Below, piece by piece: positions 1 to 8,612 of a stretch of DNA of 64,000 nucleotides; positions within the stretch are counted from its first letter, which is position 1; each line of letters starts with the position of its first letter. Position numbers and translations under genes: made by a program. The stretch lies in contig NZ_JAOXSR010000005.1 in NCBI RefSeq assembly GCF_026163685.1, forward strand, positions 124,001-188,000. The letters run 5' to 3'. Below the pieces are notes generated by a model that was not told where the DNA came from, searched no databases, and saw only the letters and a list, made by a program, of their open reading frames with translations. Source of the stretch: Oerskovia flava (GTDB taxonomy: Bacteria > Actinomycetota > Actinomycetes > Actinomycetales > Cellulomonadaceae).

Positions 1-466
1 CGTCGTCGCGCACCCGCAGCGCGGCGAGGCGTGTGCGCTGGCGCAGCGCGAACTTCACGATCGCCGTGCGGTCCGTCTCCTCGAGCGTACGCCGCATGAG
101 GACGTACGCCTTGTTGGACGACGAGTCGGGCTCCAGGTAGTAGCTCCGGTCGAGCAGGAGCTGGTCGATCTGGTCGTTCGGCACGAACTCGACGACCTCG
201 ATCTCGCGGCTGCGCTCGGCCGGCAGGGCGTCGAAGTCGTCCTTCGTGAGGACGACCGTGCGTTCGCCGTCGTCGAAGGCCTTGTCGATGTGCTCGTACG
301 GCACGACCTTGCCGCACACCTCGCACCGGCGTTGGTAGCGGATCCGCCCACCGTCGGCGTCGTGCACCTGGTGCAGCGACACGTCGTGGTCCTCGGTCGC
401 GCTGTACACCTTGACGGGCACGTTGACGAGACCGAACGTGATGGCACCCTTCCAGATCGCCCTCAT
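1..466 (-). CDS. ku: Ku protein, N-terminal part (cut by window edge)
   Basis: Bacterial Ku binds DNA double-strand ends as a homodimer and recruits LigD for non-homologous end joining. The start at 466 gives MRAIWKGAITFGLVNVPVKV, the hallmark Ku N-terminus, followed by CEVCGKVVPYEHI and an acidic stretch, RSREIEVVEFVP. About 155 residues are visible; bacterial Ku proteins are usually 270-320 residues, so the rest of the beta-barrel and the C-terminal tail lie outside the window. The gene is divergent from the DUF1905 gene. There is no Shine-Dalgarno sequence, but a CACCAT hexamer lies six bases before the ATG, which points to a leaderless mRNA. The partner ligD starts 5.1 kb away. Confidence 0.95.
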   Translation of the reverse strand, partial: MRAIWKGAITFGLVNVPVKVYSATEDHDVSLHQVHDADGGRIRYQRRCEVCGKVVPYEHIDKAFDDGERTVVLTKDDFDALPAERSREIEVVEFVPNDQIDQLLLDRSYYLEPDSSSNKAYVLMRRTLEETDRTAIVKFALRQRTRLAALRVRDD

Positions 467-472
467 GCGTCC

Positions 473-478
473 ATGGTG
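473..478 (-). promoter_or_regulatory. -10 element for leaderless ku transcript
   Basis: Read on the minus strand, CACCAT is followed by six bases (GGACGC) and then the ku ATG at 466. Transcription would start at or next to the A of the ATG. There is no purine-rich ribosome binding site in between. Confidence 0.5.
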
Positions 479-532
479 GCGCGTGCGCCGTCCGCCCGCG
501 AGCGGTCGGCGGCGCGGACGCCCGGGAAGCGT

Positions 533-538
533 CACCAT
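533..538 (+). promoter_or_regulatory. -10 element for leaderless DUF1905 transcript
   Basis: CACCAT is followed by six G bases and the ATG at 545, the same hexamer and spacing as the divergent ku promoter. The G run could also act as a weak ribosome binding site, so the leaderless reading is not certain. Confidence 0.4.
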
Positions 539-544
539 GGGGGG

Positions 545-847
545 ATGGTCGGCACACGGTACGAGTTCACCGCGGAGCTGTGGCGGTGGCAGGCGCGCAC
601 CGCGGCGTGGGTGTTCCTCGCGCTCCCGCAGGACGTGAGCGACGAGATCGCCGAGCTCCCGCTGCCGCCCGCGGGCTTCGGGTCGGTCAAGGTCGAGGTG
701 ACCCTCGGCAGCTCCCGCTGGACGACGTCGGTGTTCCCCGACGCGGGCCGCAAGACCTACGTGCTGCCCGTCAAGGCGTCGGTTCGCCGCACAGAAGGTG
801 TCGAGGTGGGCGACGTGGTGCGGGTCGGCGTCGAGACGATCGGATGA
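545..847 (+). CDS. DUF1905 domain protein
   Basis: Encodes a 100-residue protein of the DUF1905 family, small single-domain beta-barrel proteins of unknown biochemical role. Family features visible are an aromatic-rich N-terminus (YEFTAELWRW), the middle segment FGSVKVEVTLGSSRWTTSVF and the C-terminal VRRTEGVEVGDVVRV. The open frame extends upstream to 290 but would run antisense through ku, so the ATG at 545 is preferred. It is divergent from ku and convergent with the alarmone synthetase. A link to DNA repair is suggested only by position. Confidence 0.85.
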   Translation: MVGTRYEFTAELWRWQARTAAWVFLALPQDVSDEIAELPLPPAGFGSVKVEVTLGSSRWTTSVFPDAGRKTYVLPVKASVRRTEGVEVGDVVRVGVETIG

Positions 848-852
848 GCAGT

Positions 853-873
853 CCGGCTCCCGGGGCCAGCCGG
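853..873. terminator. Possible bidirectional hairpin between convergent genes
   Basis: CCGGCT (853-858) and AGCCGG (868-873) form a 6-bp stem with a 9-base loop, filling the gap between the stop of DUF1905 (847) and the stop of the alarmone synthetase (874). There is no U tract on either strand. Confidence 0.35.
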
Positions 874-1701
874 TCAGCCGTCGCGTCGGCGGTCGTGGAA
901 CACCTCGTCCGTGACCTGCGCGGTGCGGATGAACGTCTCGATCGCCTCGCGCGTCGCGAGGGTGTCTGCACCCGAGGGGCCGGTCTCGGCACCGCCGTCG
1001 AGGTCGCGCACCTCGTCGTGGATGCGTTCCATGGTGGTGTCGAGGGTGGCGGCGACGTCGGCCGCGAGCTTGAGGGCGTCGGTCAGGTGCCGTGGCACCT
1101 CCCGCTCGTACTTGTAGTAGATCTTGTGCTCGAGACTGGCCCAGAAGTCCATCGCGATCGTGCGGAGCTGGATCTCGACGACGACGTCCTCGACCCGGTC
1201 GGAGAGGAACACCGGCACCTGCACGATGAGGTGCAGGCTCTTGTACCCGTTGCCCTTGGGGTGCGCGATGTAGTCCCGCTCCTCGAGGACCGTGAGGTCT
1301 CGCTGGCCCACGAGCATGTCCCGCACCCGGTAGATGTCGGACACGAAGCTGCACGTCACCCGGACGCCCGCGATGTCGAACATCTGCGCGCGCACGCCCT
1401 CGGGCGTCAGGGGCACCCCCTTGCGGCGCGCTTTGGCGAGGATCGACTCGAGGGACTTCAGGCGTGAGCCGGCGTGCTCGATCGGGTTGTACTCGTGGAT
1501 GTGACGGAACTCGTCGCGCAGCACGGTGATCTTCGTCATCACCTCGTCGATGCCGAACTTGTAGGTCATCATCAGCCGACGGAAGTCCCGGACGAGCGGC
1601 GCCACCTCGCCCGCCAGACGAGGGTCCTTCCCCAGGCCCTCGAGGACGGCGGCGCGAACACCTGCCAGGTCGCCCGCCTCCGGCGTGGTCGTGCCGCTCA
1701 T
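874..1701 (-). CDS. Small alarmone synthetase (RelA/SpoT-type nucleotidyltransferase domain only)
   Basis: A 275-residue GTP pyrophosphokinase of the RelQ/YjbM class, predicted to transfer pyrophosphate from ATP to GTP or GDP to make (p)ppGpp. The whole protein is one RelA_SpoT synthetase domain. Diagnostic segments are DIAGVRVTCSFVSDIYRVRD, HPKGNGYKSLHLIVQVP, the catalytic EIQLRT and the downstream WASLEHKIYYKY. There is no HD hydrolase domain and no TGS or ACT domain, so it is a stand-alone synthetase. The N-terminal 40 residues are acidic and helical, and the last 40 form a helix followed by a loose tail. No clear ribosome binding site precedes the ATG. It lies between ku and a two-component system with no co-directional partner. 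Confidence 0.88.
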   Translation of the reverse strand: MSGTTTPEAGDLAGVRAAVLEGLGKDPRLAGEVAPLVRDFRRLMMTYKFGIDEVMTKITVLRDEFRHIHEYNPIEHAGSRLKSLESILAKARRKGVPLTPEGVRAQMFDIAGVRVTCSFVSDIYRVRDMLVGQRDLTVLEERDYIAHPKGNGYKSLHLIVQVPVFLSDRVEDVVVEIQLRTIAMDFWASLEHKIYYKYEREVPRHLTDALKLAADVAATLDTTMERIHDEVRDLDGGAETGPSGADTLATREAIETFIRTAQVTDEVFHDRRRDG

Positions 1702-1844
1702 GCTGTCGCGCTCATCGGATCGTGCTCACCGTCTCGCCTCGCCTCGCCCGCACGGTCGCGGGCGGCCGCGTTCCGCGGCCCTGCACTGTCCCACGCACGG
1801 GAGTCCGCAGAAGTTCCCGCCCGGCGGATGAACCGCGGCACACC

Positions 1845-2504
1845 TCAGCCGAGGACGCCCTGGTGCAGCGCACGCAGCACCGCCTTGGTGCGGTCGCGTG
1901 CGCCGAGCTTGAGCAGCACGGTCGACACGTGGTTCTTCACGGTCCCCTCGGCGAGGTAGAGGGCCTCGGCGATCTCACGGTTGGTGCACCCTTCCGCGAC
2001 GAGCCGCAGGACCTCGAGCTCACGCTCGGTGAGCTCCTGCACGACGACGTCCTCGCTGTCGGGGAGGGCCGCTGCGCCCGAGCGGATCGCCCGCAGCAGA
2101 CGATCGGTGACGGACGGCTGGACGAGCGTCCCCCCACCGGCCAGGGTCCGCACCGCACCCGTGAGCCGCTCGAGCGTCACGTCCTTGAGCAGGTAGCCGC
2201 GAGCCCCCGCCCGCAGCGCCTGGAGGACGAGCTCGTCGTCGTCGAACGTCGTGAGCACGAGGACGGGGATCTCGATCCCGGCTTCCCGCAGCGCCCGTAG
2301 CGTCCAGAGGCCGTCGTGGCGGGGCATGCGCAGGTCGAGCAGCACGACGTCAGGGGTGTGCTCGCGGGTCGCCGCGAGCGCGGCCATGCCGTCGTCCGCC
2401 TCGCCCACGACCTCGATGTCGTCCGCGATCTCCAGGAGGCTGCGGATCCCCTGGCGCACGAGGGTCTGGTCGTCGACCAGCAGCACCCGGACCCGGCGGG
2501 TCAC
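1845..2504 (-). CDS. NarL/LuxR-family response regulator
   Basis: A 219-residue response regulator. The receiver domain (about 5-120) has the acidic pair DD at 11-12, the phosphoacceptor Asp57 in VVLLDLRMP and a conserved Lys in LLKD. A LuxR-type helix-turn-helix follows (about 155-215): LTERELEVLRLVAEG, NREIAEALYLAEGTVKNHVS. It overlaps the upstream histidine kinase gene by 4 bp, so the two are co-transcribed and translationally coupled. The pair probably controls the divergent ABC exporter that begins about 160 bp beyond the kinase start, as in DesKR- or LiaSR-like modules; that target is inferred from position. Confidence 0.95.
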   Translation of the reverse strand: MTRRVRVLLVDDQTLVRQGIRSLLEIADDIEVVGEADDGMAALAATREHTPDVVLLDLRMPRHDGLWTLRALREAGIEIPVLVLTTFDDDELVLQALRAGARGYLLKDVTLERLTGAVRTLAGGGTLVQPSVTDRLLRAIRSGAAALPDSEDVVVQELTERELEVLRLVAEGCTNREIAEALYLAEGTVKNHVSTVLLKLGARDRTKAVLRALHQGVLG

Positions 2505-3643
2505 CGGGCACCTCCGCGCGCGAGCGCGGGCGTGGTCGCCGGTGCGAGCGCGACCTCCACACGGAAGCCGTCCGACCCGTCGAAGTCCACGGTGCCCCCG
2601 AGCGCCCCGATCCGTTCGGCGATGCCGCGCAGCCCGTTGCCGTGGTGCACGGGCTCCGCGCCGCGCCCGTCGTCGCGCGCGGTGAGGCGGAGGCCGCCCC
2701 CAGGGTCGGCGTCGACCTCGACCCGCAGCACGTCCGCCCCGGCGTGCCGGATCGTGTTCGTCACGACCTCCTGGACGACCCGCACGAGGGTGACCGTCTG
2801 CTCCTCGTCGGCCGCGACGTCGTCGGCGATGGTCAGCTCGATGCGCGGCGCAGGCACGTCGCGCACGATCGCCCCGAGCGACTCGGTCAGCTCGGGTGCC
2901 CGGCGACGCAGCTCGCCGACGGTCTCGCGGACGTCGCCGAGGAGGTCCCGGGCGACCGACTTCGCGCGCTCGACGTGCTCGCGCGAGCGTTCGCCGTCAC
3001 GGTGCGTCGCGGTCTCGAGCTCGAGGGTCAGGACGGTGAGCTGGTGCCCGAGGACGTCGTGGAGCTCGCGGGCGATGCGCAAGCGCTCGTCGGTCCGGGA
3101 CGCCTCGTCGCGGAGCACCGCGGCCGCCCGCAGCTCGACGTGCGCCTCGGCGAGCTCCTGGCGCATCGTCCGCTCGCGGGTCAGCGCGAGGGTCGACGAG
3201 ACGCTCGCGACCTGGAGGAAGAGGTAGAGCCCGGCCATGAGCGCGACCTCGGGGAGTCCGCCGTCGCCGCCGTAGGCGACCAGGATCACCACGGTGTTCA
3301 CCGCGATCGTCGCGTAGCTGACGCGCACCGGCACCACGTAGGTGCTCATGGCCGCGACGACGACGAGCAGGATCGGCAGCCACCCGGCGCCCGGCGCCAG
3401 GACGACGAGCGTCCCGACGAGCAGGACCTGCGCCCCGTAGACGGTGTACAGCACCGCGGTGCGCAGCGCCTCGCTCATGAGCAGCACCGCCGTCGCGACG
3501 AGGAAGGCGACGAACAGGGCGACCCACAGGGCCGTCGGCACGAGCAGCGCGCCCGGCGGGGCAGCGACCGGCACGATCGTGCCGACCGCGAGGACGACCA
3601 CGAGCATGGCAAGCCCGCCCCAGACCTCCGGATCACGTCGCAC
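2501..3643 (-). CDS. Sensor histidine kinase (HisKA_3 type)
   Basis: A 380-residue membrane histidine kinase. Residues 1-150 are about six hydrophobic segments with short loops and no large extracellular domain, suggesting membrane-embedded (intramembrane) sensing. The HisKA_3 dimerisation domain carries the phosphoacceptor His195 in RIARELHDVLGHQL. A HATPase_c domain fills the C-terminus, with the N box in VVQEVVTNTIRHAGA and a glycine box in DDGRGAEPVHHGNGLRGI. The GTG start at 3643 has TAAGGT exactly six bases upstream and no ribosome binding site. It is transcribed away from the ABC operon and overlaps the response regulator gene. Confidence 0.95.
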   Translation of the reverse strand: MRRDPEVWGGLAMLVVVLAVGTIVPVAAPPGALLVPTALWVALFVAFLVATAVLLMSEALRTAVLYTVYGAQVLLVGTLVVLAPGAGWLPILLVVVAAMSTYVVPVRVSYATIAVNTVVILVAYGGDGGLPEVALMAGLYLFLQVASVSSTLALTRERTMRQELAEAHVELRAAAVLRDEASRTDERLRIARELHDVLGHQLTVLTLELETATHRDGERSREHVERAKSVARDLLGDVRETVGELRRRAPELTESLGAIVRDVPAPRIELTIADDVAADEEQTVTLVRVVQEVVTNTIRHAGADVLRVEVDADPGGGLRLTARDDGRGAEPVHHGNGLRGIAERIGALGGTVDFDGSDGFRVEVALAPATTPALARGGAR

Positions 3644-3649
3644 ACCACC

Positions 3650-3655
3650 ACCTTA
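3650..3655 (-). promoter_or_regulatory. -10 element for leaderless histidine kinase mRNA
   Basis: On the minus strand TAAGGT is followed by GGTGGT and then the GTG start at 3643. This fits the TANNNT actinobacterial -10 at leaderless spacing. Confidence 0.5.
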
Positions 3656-3804
3656 CGGAGGTGGTCGGTGCGTGCACGGGTGCCGGAAGTCATGGGCACG
3701 ACGGATGACCGTCGGCACACGCGCGCGCAGCACCCGCGCTCGTAGCGTCGGTCGCGTCGCTCGCGGAGGACCCGCGCGAGCAGCCCGCACGAGGAGGAGG
3801 ACGT

Positions 3805-4740
3805 ATGCACGCCGTCGAGGCGCACGACCTGCACAAGCGCTACCGGACCCGGTCGGGTGAGATGGTCGCGGTCGACGCCGTGAGCCTGACCGCTCACGAG
3901 GGGGAGATCCTCGGGATCCTCGGGCGCAACGGTGCGGGCAAGACGACCACGGTGGAGATGATCGCGGGGATCCGCTCCCCCGACGCCGGGAGGGTGCGCG
4001 TCCTCGGCCTCGACCCGCAGCGCGACCGCGCGGCGGTGCGTCAGGTCCTGGGGGTGCAGCTGCAGTCCGGGTCCCTGCACGGAGCCCTGACGGTGCAGGA
4101 GATCGCACGCCTGTTCCGCACCTTCTACGCCACGGGCGCCGACCCCGACGAGCTGGTCACGACGGTCGGGCTCGACGACCAGCGTGACGTGCGGTACGAG
4201 AAGCTCTCGGGTGGCCAGCAGCAGCGCCTGGCGATCGTGCTGGCCCTCCTCGGGGCGCCGCGCGTGGTGATCCTCGACGAGCTGACGACCGGGCTCGACC
4301 CGCAGAGCCGCCGGCAGATCTGGTCGCTCGTCGAGGGCATGCGGGCCGACGGCGTCACGGTGATCCTCGTCTCCCACCTCATGGAGGAGGTCGAGCGGCT
4401 GTGCGACCGGGTCACCGTGCTCGACGCCGGGCGGGTGGTCGCGCACGACACGCCCGCCGGGCTCGTCGCGTCCACCGGGCTCGCGCAGCGCGTCCGCTTC
4501 CGCGTCCACGAACCGATCCCCGCAGGGGTCCTCGACCGGGTCCCCGGTCTCGAGGCCGTCGACGTCGCCGGGGAGCAGGTCACGGTCTCCGGCTCGGGCG
4601 AGCTGCTGCAGGAGGTGAGCACGGCGCTCGTGCACGCGGGCGTCGTGGCGACCGAGACCCGCCTCGAGCGCGCGACCCTCGACGACGCGTTCCTCGCCCT
4701 GACCGGTACCCCGCTCGAGCACCAGGAGGCCACCTCATGA
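3805..4740 (+). CDS. ABC exporter ATP-binding protein (DrrA-like)
   Basis: A 311-residue ATPase of the drug/antibiotic efflux (DrrA/CcmA) type. Walker A is GRNGAGKTT (about 40-48), the signature motif is LSGGQQQR and Walker B is VVILDELTTGLDP. The usual Pro after Asp-Glu is Leu here (DELTTG instead of DEPTTG). The C-terminal 90 residues form the extra domain typical of this subfamily. A strong GAGGAGGAGG ribosome binding site sits just before the ATG. It overlaps its permease gene by 4 bp (ATGA) and is divergent from the two-component genes, which probably regulate it. The substrate is unknown; antimicrobial or lipid export is likely for this class. Confidence 0.93.
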   Translation: MHAVEAHDLHKRYRTRSGEMVAVDAVSLTAHEGEILGILGRNGAGKTTTVEMIAGIRSPDAGRVRVLGLDPQRDRAAVRQVLGVQLQSGSLHGALTVQEIARLFRTFYATGADPDELVTTVGLDDQRDVRYEKLSGGQQQRLAIVLALLGAPRVVILDELTTGLDPQSRRQIWSLVEGMRADGVTVILVSHLMEEVERLCDRVTVLDAGRVVAHDTPAGLVASTGLAQRVRFRVHEPIPAGVLDRVPGLEAVDVAGEQVTVSGSGELLQEVSTALVHAGVVATETRLERATLDDAFLALTGTPLEHQEATS

Positions 4741-5528
4741 CCACCACCGCTCCCGCCGACGTGGCGCGGACCCACCGACCCGGTCCCCACGCGTGGGCGG
4801 CCCTCGTCGCCGCCGAGTCCAGGATGGTCGTGCGCGACACCGCCGGCCTGGTCGTCCCCCTCGGTCTGCCGCTGCTCATCCTCGTCATGTACGGGATCGG
4901 CCAGGCCGAGGACGAGACGATCGCCGGGACCGGTGGGCGGACGGTGTTCGACCTGTACGTCCTGCCGCTCGTGCTGACGATCGTCATCGCTACGATCGGC
5001 GTGGTCAACATGCCGAGCTTCCTGTCCTCCTACCGGCGCTCGGGCGTCCTGCGCCGCCTGTCCGTCACGCCGGCGTCCCCGGCGATGGTGCTCGTCGCGC
5101 AGGTCGTGGTCAGCGCGCTGCAGACGGTCGTGGGGATCACGCTCGCCCTGGTGGTCGCGACGACCGCGTTCGGTGCGCACCTGCCCGCCCGCCCGTGGCA
5201 GGCGCTCGGTGTGCTCGTCCTGGCGGCGGCCGCGATGTATGCCGTCGGCATGGTCGTCGCGGCCGTCGCCCCCACGCCGAACTCGTCGCTCGCGATCGGG
5301 CTCGTGCTGTTCTTCGCGTTCGGTGCGACCGGAGGGATGTTCGGCGGCACCCAGAACCTTCCCGCCGCCGTCCAGACCGTGGGCGAGGCGCTCCCGTTCG
5401 GTGCCGCCGTCCAGGCGGTCGGCGCGGCGTGGGTGGGCCGACCCGTCGAGGTGAGCCACGTCGTCGCGCTCGTCGCCGCGGTCGTGGTGGGCGGGCTGAT
5501 CTCCGCGCGCAACTTCCGCTGGGACTGA
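4737..5528 (+). CDS. ABC-2 type permease
   Basis: A 263-residue membrane subunit that pairs with the preceding ATPase. It has six predicted membrane segments with the ABC-2 layout: a first segment near 38-58, a pair around 80-100 and 115-140, LVLAAAAMYAVGMVVAAVAP (about 155-175), a glycine-rich segment, and a last helix just before the C-terminus. The ATG at 4737 overlaps the ATPase stop codon (ATGA), so translation is coupled. The open frame runs further upstream inside the ATPase gene, but that is a shadow. The two form a complete DrrAB-like exporter, presumably two ATPase and two permease subunits. Confidence 0.92.
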   Translation: MTTTAPADVARTHRPGPHAWAALVAAESRMVVRDTAGLVVPLGLPLLILVMYGIGQAEDETIAGTGGRTVFDLYVLPLVLTIVIATIGVVNMPSFLSSYRRSGVLRRLSVTPASPAMVLVAQVVVSALQTVVGITLALVVATTAFGAHLPARPWQALGVLVLAAAAMYAVGMVVAAVAPTPNSSLAIGLVLFFAFGATGGMFGGTQNLPAAVQTVGEALPFGAAVQAVGAAWVGRPVEVSHVVALVAAVVVGGLISARNFRWD

Positions 5529-5569
5529 TCCGCGGGTGCGGGCACGGCGCGCGACCGCGACGATGAGGC

Positions 5570-8101
5570 ATGGCCACCGACCGGTCCGCGAGCCAGACCG
5601 TGAGCGTCGACGGGCACCGTCTGACGCTGACGAACCTCGACAAGGTCCTCTACCCCGCGACGGGCACGACGAAGGCTGACGTGCTCGCCTACCTCGCCGC
5701 CGTCGCCGAGGTGCTCGTCCCGCACGCGGCGAACCGTCCGGCCACCCGCAAGCGGTGGCCGGACGGCGTCACCGGGCAGATGTTCTTCCAGAAGAACCTC
5801 GACGCCGGCACCCCGTCCTGGGTGCGCCGCCGCAGCATCGAGCACTCCACGCGCACGAGCGACTACCCGCTCGTCAACGACCTCGCGACGCTCACGTGGC
5901 TCGGGCAGGTCGCCGCCCTGGAGATCCACGTGCCGCAGTGGCAGTTCGGCCGCACGGGGGTACGCAAGAACCCGGACCGGCTCGTCCTCGACCTCGACCC
6001 GGGACCCGGCGCCGGGCTCGCGCAGTGCGCCCAGGTCGCCCGGCTCGCGCGCGACGTCCTCACCGGGATGGGTCTCGAGCCGATGCCCGTGACGAGCGGG
6101 TCCAAGGGCATCCACCTCTACGCCCCGCTCGACGGCGCGCAGGACTCCGACGCGGTCTCGGCGGTCGCGAAGGAGCTCGCCCGGCACCTGGAGTCCGAGC
6201 ACCCCGACCTCGTCGTGAGCGACATGAAGAAGTCGCTGCGCGGGGGCAAGGTGCTCGTGGACTGGAGCCAGAACAACGGTGCCAAGACGACCATCGCCCC
6301 CTACTCGCTGCGCGGGCGCGACCGGCCCACCGTCGCCGCGCCGCGCACCTGGGACGAGCTCGACGACCCCGACCTCGGCCAGCTGGAGGCCGACGAGGTG
6401 GTCGAGCGGGTGCGCACGCTCGGCGACCCGCTGGCCGCGGTGGCCACCGGCCGGCTGGCCGCGCTCGAACCCACCCCCGGCCGGATGGCGACGTTCGAGG
6501 CCAAGGGCGCCGCGGCGTCGGGCACCGACCGGCTCGCGACCTACCGCTCGATGCGGGACGCCGCCAAGACCCCCGAGCCCGTGCCGGCGGCGGCGCCGCC
6601 CAGCTCGACGGGCAACAGCTTCGTCATCCAGGAGCACCACGCACGCCGGCTGCACTGGGACTTCCGCCTCGAGCACGACGGCGTGCTCGTCAGCTGGGCG
6701 CTGCCCAAGGGCGAACCCACCGACCCGCGCACGAACCACCTCGCCGTCCAGACGGAGGACCACCCGCTCGCGTACGGCTCGTTCGAGGGCACCATCCCGG
6801 CCGGGGAGTACGGCGCGGGCGAGGTGACCATCTGGGACGCAGGGACCTACGAGCTGGAGAAGTGGCGCGACGGCGAGGAGGTCATCGTCACGCTGCACGG
6901 CGAGCGGCACGGGACCCGGCGCCTCGCGCTCATCCACACCGGCGGGCGCGGCGGGGGCGACGAGAACTCCTGGCTCATCCACCTCATGGCCCCGGCCGGG
7001 GAACCCGCCGGCGGCCACCACGAGCAGGCAGACGAGCCCGCCGGTCACCACGAGCCGGCCGACGAGCCGAGCGGGACGCCGACCCGGGTACGGGAGGTCT
7101 GGCGGCCGATGCTCGCGAGCGCCGGCACCGCCCTCGACGTCGGCGCGGCCGGCGACCCCGGCGAGCACGAGCAGGACGAGTGGGCCTTCGAGATGAAGTG
7201 GGACGGGTTCCGGGCGATCGCCGAGGTCGCGGGCGGCCGCGTCCGGCTCCTCAGCCGCAGCGGCAACGACATGACGGCCACCTACCCCGAGCTGCAGGCG
7301 CTCGCGGGCACGGTCGCGGACGGGTCGGAGCCCGTGGTGCTCGACGGGGAGATCGTCGCGCTCGACGCGCGCGGCCGCCCGAGCTTCCGCCGCCTGCAGC
7401 AGCGGGCGAACCTCACGAAGGCCGGCGACGTGGCGGCCGCCCGGTCCAAGGTCGCGGTCGACCTCATGCTCTTCGACGTGCTGGAGACCGCCGGCCGGTC
7501 GCTCGCCCGGCGCCCCTACGACGAGCGACGCGCCCTGCTCGAGCAGATCGTGCAGCCGGTGGCGCCCGTGCACGTCCCGCCGGTGTTCGAGGGCGACCTG
7601 GAGGCGGCCATGAGCACGAGCAGGCGGCTCGGCCTGGAGGGGGTCGTGGCCAAGCGCCGCGACGGCACGTACGTGGCCGGGAAGAGGTCGCGCACCTGGA
7701 TCAAGCTCAAGCACTCGTTCGCCCAGGAGGTCGTCGTCGTGGGCTGGCGGCCTGGTCACGGCGACCGCGCCCACCTGGTCGGGTCGCTGCTGCTCGCGGT
7801 GCCCGACGACGGCGGGCTGCGGTACGTGGGGCGGGTGGGCTCGGGCTTCACGGATGCCGAACGGAGGGACCTCGCGACGACCCTGGCGCGCTCCGCGCGA
7901 GCCACCTCCCCCGCGACCGGTGTCCCGGCAGCCGACGCGTCCGACGCGCGGTGGGTGACGGCGGACCGTGTCGCGGAGGTCGTGCACGCGGACTGGACGG
8001 GCCCGGGCCCGGGCGGTGGCGAGGGCAAGCTCCGGCACGCCGTGTGGCGGGGGTGGCGGCCGGACAAGGCGCCGCAGGACGTCGTGGTGGGTCTGCGATG
8101 A
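5570..8101 (+). CDS. ligD: Multifunctional DNA ligase D (polymerase, 3'-phosphoesterase, ligase)
   Basis: An 843-residue NHEJ enzyme with the order polymerase/primase, phosphoesterase, ligase, as in mycobacterial LigD. The polymerase domain (about 10-300) has catalytic Asp141 and Asp143 in LVLDLDPG and the SGSKGIHLY motif. The phosphoesterase domain (about 348-475) has FVIQEHHARRLHWDFRLEHD. The ATP-dependent ligase domain (about 508-843) has the adenylated Lys543 in EMKWDGFRAI and a C-terminal OB fold. The phosphoesterase-ligase linker (about 477-503) is a His/Glu/Pro repeat. It fills, trims and seals double-strand breaks with Ku. GACGAT lies five bases before the ATG; the ribosome binding site is poor. 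Confidence 0.97.
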   Translation: MATDRSASQTVSVDGHRLTLTNLDKVLYPATGTTKADVLAYLAAVAEVLVPHAANRPATRKRWPDGVTGQMFFQKNLDAGTPSWVRRRSIEHSTRTSDYPLVNDLATLTWLGQVAALEIHVPQWQFGRTGVRKNPDRLVLDLDPGPGAGLAQCAQVARLARDVLTGMGLEPMPVTSGSKGIHLYAPLDGAQDSDAVSAVAKELARHLESEHPDLVVSDMKKSLRGGKVLVDWSQNNGAKTTIAPYSLRGRDRPTVAAPRTWDELDDPDLGQLEADEVVERVRTLGDPLAAVATGRLAALEPTPGRMATFEAKGAAASGTDRLATYRSMRDAAKTPEPVPAAAPPSSTGNSFVIQEHHARRLHWDFRLEHDGVLVSWALPKGEPTDPRTNHLAVQTEDHPLAYGSFEGTIPAGEYGAGEVTIWDAGTYELEKWRDGEEVIVTLHGERHGTRRLALIHTGGRGGGDENSWLIHLMAPAGEPAGGHHEQADEPAGHHEPADEPSGTPTRVREVWRPMLASAGTALDVGAAGDPGEHEQDEWAFEMKWDGFRAIAEVAGGRVRLLSRSGNDMTATYPELQALAGTVADGSEPVVLDGEIVALDARGRPSFRRLQQRANLTKAGDVAAARSKVAVDLMLFDVLETAGRSLARRPYDERRALLEQIVQPVAPVHVPPVFEGDLEAAMSTSRRLGLEGVVAKRRDGTYVAGKRSRTWIKLKHSFAQEVVVVGWRPGHGDRAHLVGSLLLAVPDDGGLRYVGRVGSGFTDAERRDLATTLARSARATSPATGVPAADASDARWVTADRVAEVVHADWTGPGPGGGEGKLRHAVWRGWRPDKAPQDVVVGLR

Positions 8102-8164
8102 GTTTCGGCGCGGCCGCCGGTCTACCCGACGAGAACGCCCCCTGGACCGACCGAGGAGACCGAC

Positions 8165-8569
8165 ATGACCACCCAGATCTTCGTCAACCTGCCCGTGGCC
8201 GACCTGGAGAAGGCCAAGGACTTCTACACCCGGCTCGGGTACACCGTCAACGAGCAGTTCACCGACGAGAACGCGTCCGCGATCGTCATCAGCGACGCCA
8301 TCCACGTCATGCTGCTGACCCGCGACTTCTTCTCGCAGTTCACGGGCAAGGACCTCGCTGACACGGCGACCACGGTCGCGGTCATCAACGCGCTGAGCGT
8401 CGACAGCCGCGAGGCCGTCGACGCGCTCGTCGACCTGGCCGTGGCGGCAGGCGGCTCCGAGACACGTACCGCGCAGGACGAGGGCTGGATGTACTCCCGC
8501 GCGTTCGCGGACCCCGACGGTCACCAGTGGGAGTCCCTCTACATGGACGCGAGCGCCGCCGAGGGCTGA
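8165..8569 (+). CDS. VOC-family protein (glyoxalase/bleomycin-resistance fold)
   Basis: A 134-residue single-domain vicinal oxygen chelate protein with paired beta-alpha-beta-beta-beta modules. The first module begins IFVNLPVADLEKAKDFYTRL; the second ends in the metal-site-like ADPDGHQWESLYMD. Members bind small hydrophobic ligands or act as lyases, dioxygenases or resistance proteins, and the substrate cannot be told here. It has a good ribosome binding site (GAGGAG, six bases before the ATG). It follows ligD by 63 bases on the same strand and may be read from the ligD transcript. Confidence 0.88.
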   Translation: MTTQIFVNLPVADLEKAKDFYTRLGYTVNEQFTDENASAIVISDAIHVMLLTRDFFSQFTGKDLADTATTVAVINALSVDSREAVDALVDLAVAAGGSETRTAQDEGWMYSRAFADPDGHQWESLYMDASAAEG

Positions 8570-8612
8570 GCCCGCTCGGAATGCGGCGGGCGGCACGGCG
8601 GTTGGCGCCTGT

